This document shows positions 47,179 to 47,800 of a stretch of 47,800 bases of DNA, one piece after another; positions within the stretch are counted from its first letter, which is position 1; every line of letters begins with the position of its first letter. The notes under the pieces were generated by a model. That model ran no database searches and had not been told where the DNA came from. It saw only the letters and a list, made by a program, of their open reading frames with translations. The DNA is taken from the NCBI GenBank assembly GCA_045114235.1, contig JBGUKB010000057.1, forward strand, positions 1-47,800, given 5' to 3'. The position numbers and the translations under genes are program-made. Source of the stretch: UBA1732 sp045114235 (lineage in GTDB: Bacteria > Verrucomicrobiota > Lentisphaeria > Victivallales > UBA1829).

Positions 47179-47800
47179 TCATTTTGGCAGAAGGAATCCC
47201 GGGACCGGGATCTGCTGCCCCTGGTACATGTTCATGTACTGCGCGAAGAGCAGATAGGCGATGAAGCAGACGCAGATGAGCGTGAGGACGGAAAGCGTGA
47301 GGAAGAACCAGTTCGGCTCGTCGGCGGACGTGACCGGATCTTTCTGCTTTTTCACCTTCGGCAGCTTGCCTTTTTTCTTGCCGTCCTCGGGAACCGCTTC
47401 CGGCACAGGGGTCGGGGTCTCGACCGGCGCGGCGACCGGGGGCTGCTCCGCCTGCTGCGGCGCGGCCTCCGCGGGCTTCTGTTCCTCTTGCTCCTGCTTC
47501 TGCACCGGAGGCATGTTCGGGATGTTCAGGCCGGGGATGATGTTCCTCGGAAGCTCCTTCGGCTGGGACGGCTGGTTTTTCAGCTTCAGCGTGAGCTTGC
47601 GTTCCGGCGGGACCGGTGCTTCGCCGACCTTCTTGGCGGGCGCGGCGGAGGATTCCGCTTCCGGCTTCTTCAGCTGGACGGTCGGACTTGAGGACTCCGG
47701 CTTCTTCAGCTGGATCGTCGGGGTCGAGGATTCCGGCTTCTTCAGCTGGACGGTCGGGGTCGAGGATTCCGGCTTCTTCAGCTGGATCGTGGATGCGGAA
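47179..47800 (-). CDS. Repeat-containing single-pass membrane protein, 5' end outside the window
   Basis: Only the C-terminal 207 or so residues are visible; the reading frame continues without interruption to the right edge, so the internal Met at 47514 is not the start. It begins with at least three and a half copies of a 12-residue repeat of the form T-(V/I)-QLKKPESS-(T/S)-P. Then come 'ERKLTLKLKNQPSQPKELPR', a Pro/Gln/Glu-rich stretch, a Lys-rich segment, one membrane segment ('WFFLTLSVLTLICVCFIAYL') and a short tail. The Lys-rich side precedes the membrane segment, suggesting repeats in the cytoplasm and a short outside tail. No function can be assigned. Confidence 0.75.
   Translation of the reverse strand, partial: SASTIQLKKPESSTPTVQLKKPESSTPTIQLKKPESSSPTVQLKKPEAESSAAPAKKVGEAPVPPERKLTLKLKNQPSQPKELPRNIIPGLNIPNMPPVQKQEQEEQKPAEAAPQQAEQPPVAAPVETPTPVPEAVPEDGKKKGKLPKVKKQKDPVTSADEPNWFFLTLSVLTLICVCFIAYLLFAQYMNMYQGQQIPVPGFLLPK
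47665..47800 (-). repeat. 36-base tandem repeat within the right-edge gene
   Basis: Units begin at 47665, 47701, 47737 and 47773, exactly 36 bases apart, each beginning CTTCTTCAGCTGGA on the plus strand. They encode the 12-residue repeat and run off the edge, so the total copy number is unknown. Confidence 0.9.

Noticed and set aside
1..47800. tRNA, rRNA, CRISPR arrays, IS elements, prophage genes
   Set aside because: Looked for on both strands; no tRNA-like T-loop with flanking stems, no spaced direct repeats of CRISPR type, no transposase, integrase or phage genes were seen.

Overview
The window reads as a stretch of chromosome from a GC-rich, anaerobic, diderm bacterium, most likely of the Lentisphaerae/Victivallales (PVC group). 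The diderm cell plan is supported by an LptE-like lipoprotein, a BamD-like TPR protein, a BamE-like lipoprotein and a TolC-type channel. Anaerobic hydrogen metabolism is supported by the [FeFe]-hydrogenase maturase HydF, and sugar scavenging by two large secreted GH2 glycosidases plus a CUT2-type sugar ABC transporter. The taxonomic call is inference from gene content; no rRNA or tRNA gene was recognised. There is no sign of a prophage, IS element or CRISPR array. The accessory flavour comes from unusual architectures in otherwise ordinary genes.

Layout. 1-7416 (mostly minus): an envelope block (lptE, a BamD-like TPR gene, an NfeD-like membrane protein, proC, a BamE-like lipoprotein, a ctpA-type protease) and a MATE exporter. 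7759-12163 (plus): a three-gene sugar ABC operon whose binding protein is two near-identical binding domains fused in one chain. 12395-13976 (plus): two YbjQ-family genes and a PrsW-like membrane protease, packed without gaps. 14161-18292 (plus): a type I secretion ATPase with two degenerate C39-like domains, overlapping its HlyD-type adaptor. 18558-26140 (plus): a housekeeping run of rpmA, obgE, an SDR reductase, an unknown membrane-anchored protein, argG, ppk1 and mazG. 26145-26854 (minus): a PIN/RelB-DinJ-type toxin-antitoxin pair. 27002-29548 (minus): hemolysin III-like protein, a YbbR-domain protein and the diadenylate cyclase cdaA. 29708-32251 (minus): an MFS exporter and hydF. 32280-35147 (minus): first GH2 enzyme. 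35314-39360 (minus): an apparent operon gltX, def, an unknown membrane protein and a CDC123-like ATP-grasp protein. 39430-40851 (minus) is a TolC-like lipoprotein, divergent from an Aas-like acyltransferase/acyl-ACP synthetase (41105-43828, plus). 43875-46532 (minus) is the second GH2 enzyme. A ~650-base noncoding stretch follows, then the 3' part of a repeat-containing membrane protein that runs off the right edge.

How the genes may work together. The secreted GH2 enzymes could release sugars imported by the CUT2 transporter; similar ACGTTA-type motifs upstream of the transporter operon and one GH2 gene hint at a shared regulator, although none is encoded here. The type I ATPase and adaptor lack a neighbouring outer-membrane channel; the TolC-like protein 21 kb away is a candidate partner. 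The most unusual items are the fused double binding protein, the CDC123-like gene beside gltX and def, the atypical GltX, the double C39-like secretion ATPase and the YbjQ-YbjQ-PrsW cassette. Promoters readable by eye share a -10 box of TATATT far more often than TATAAT.
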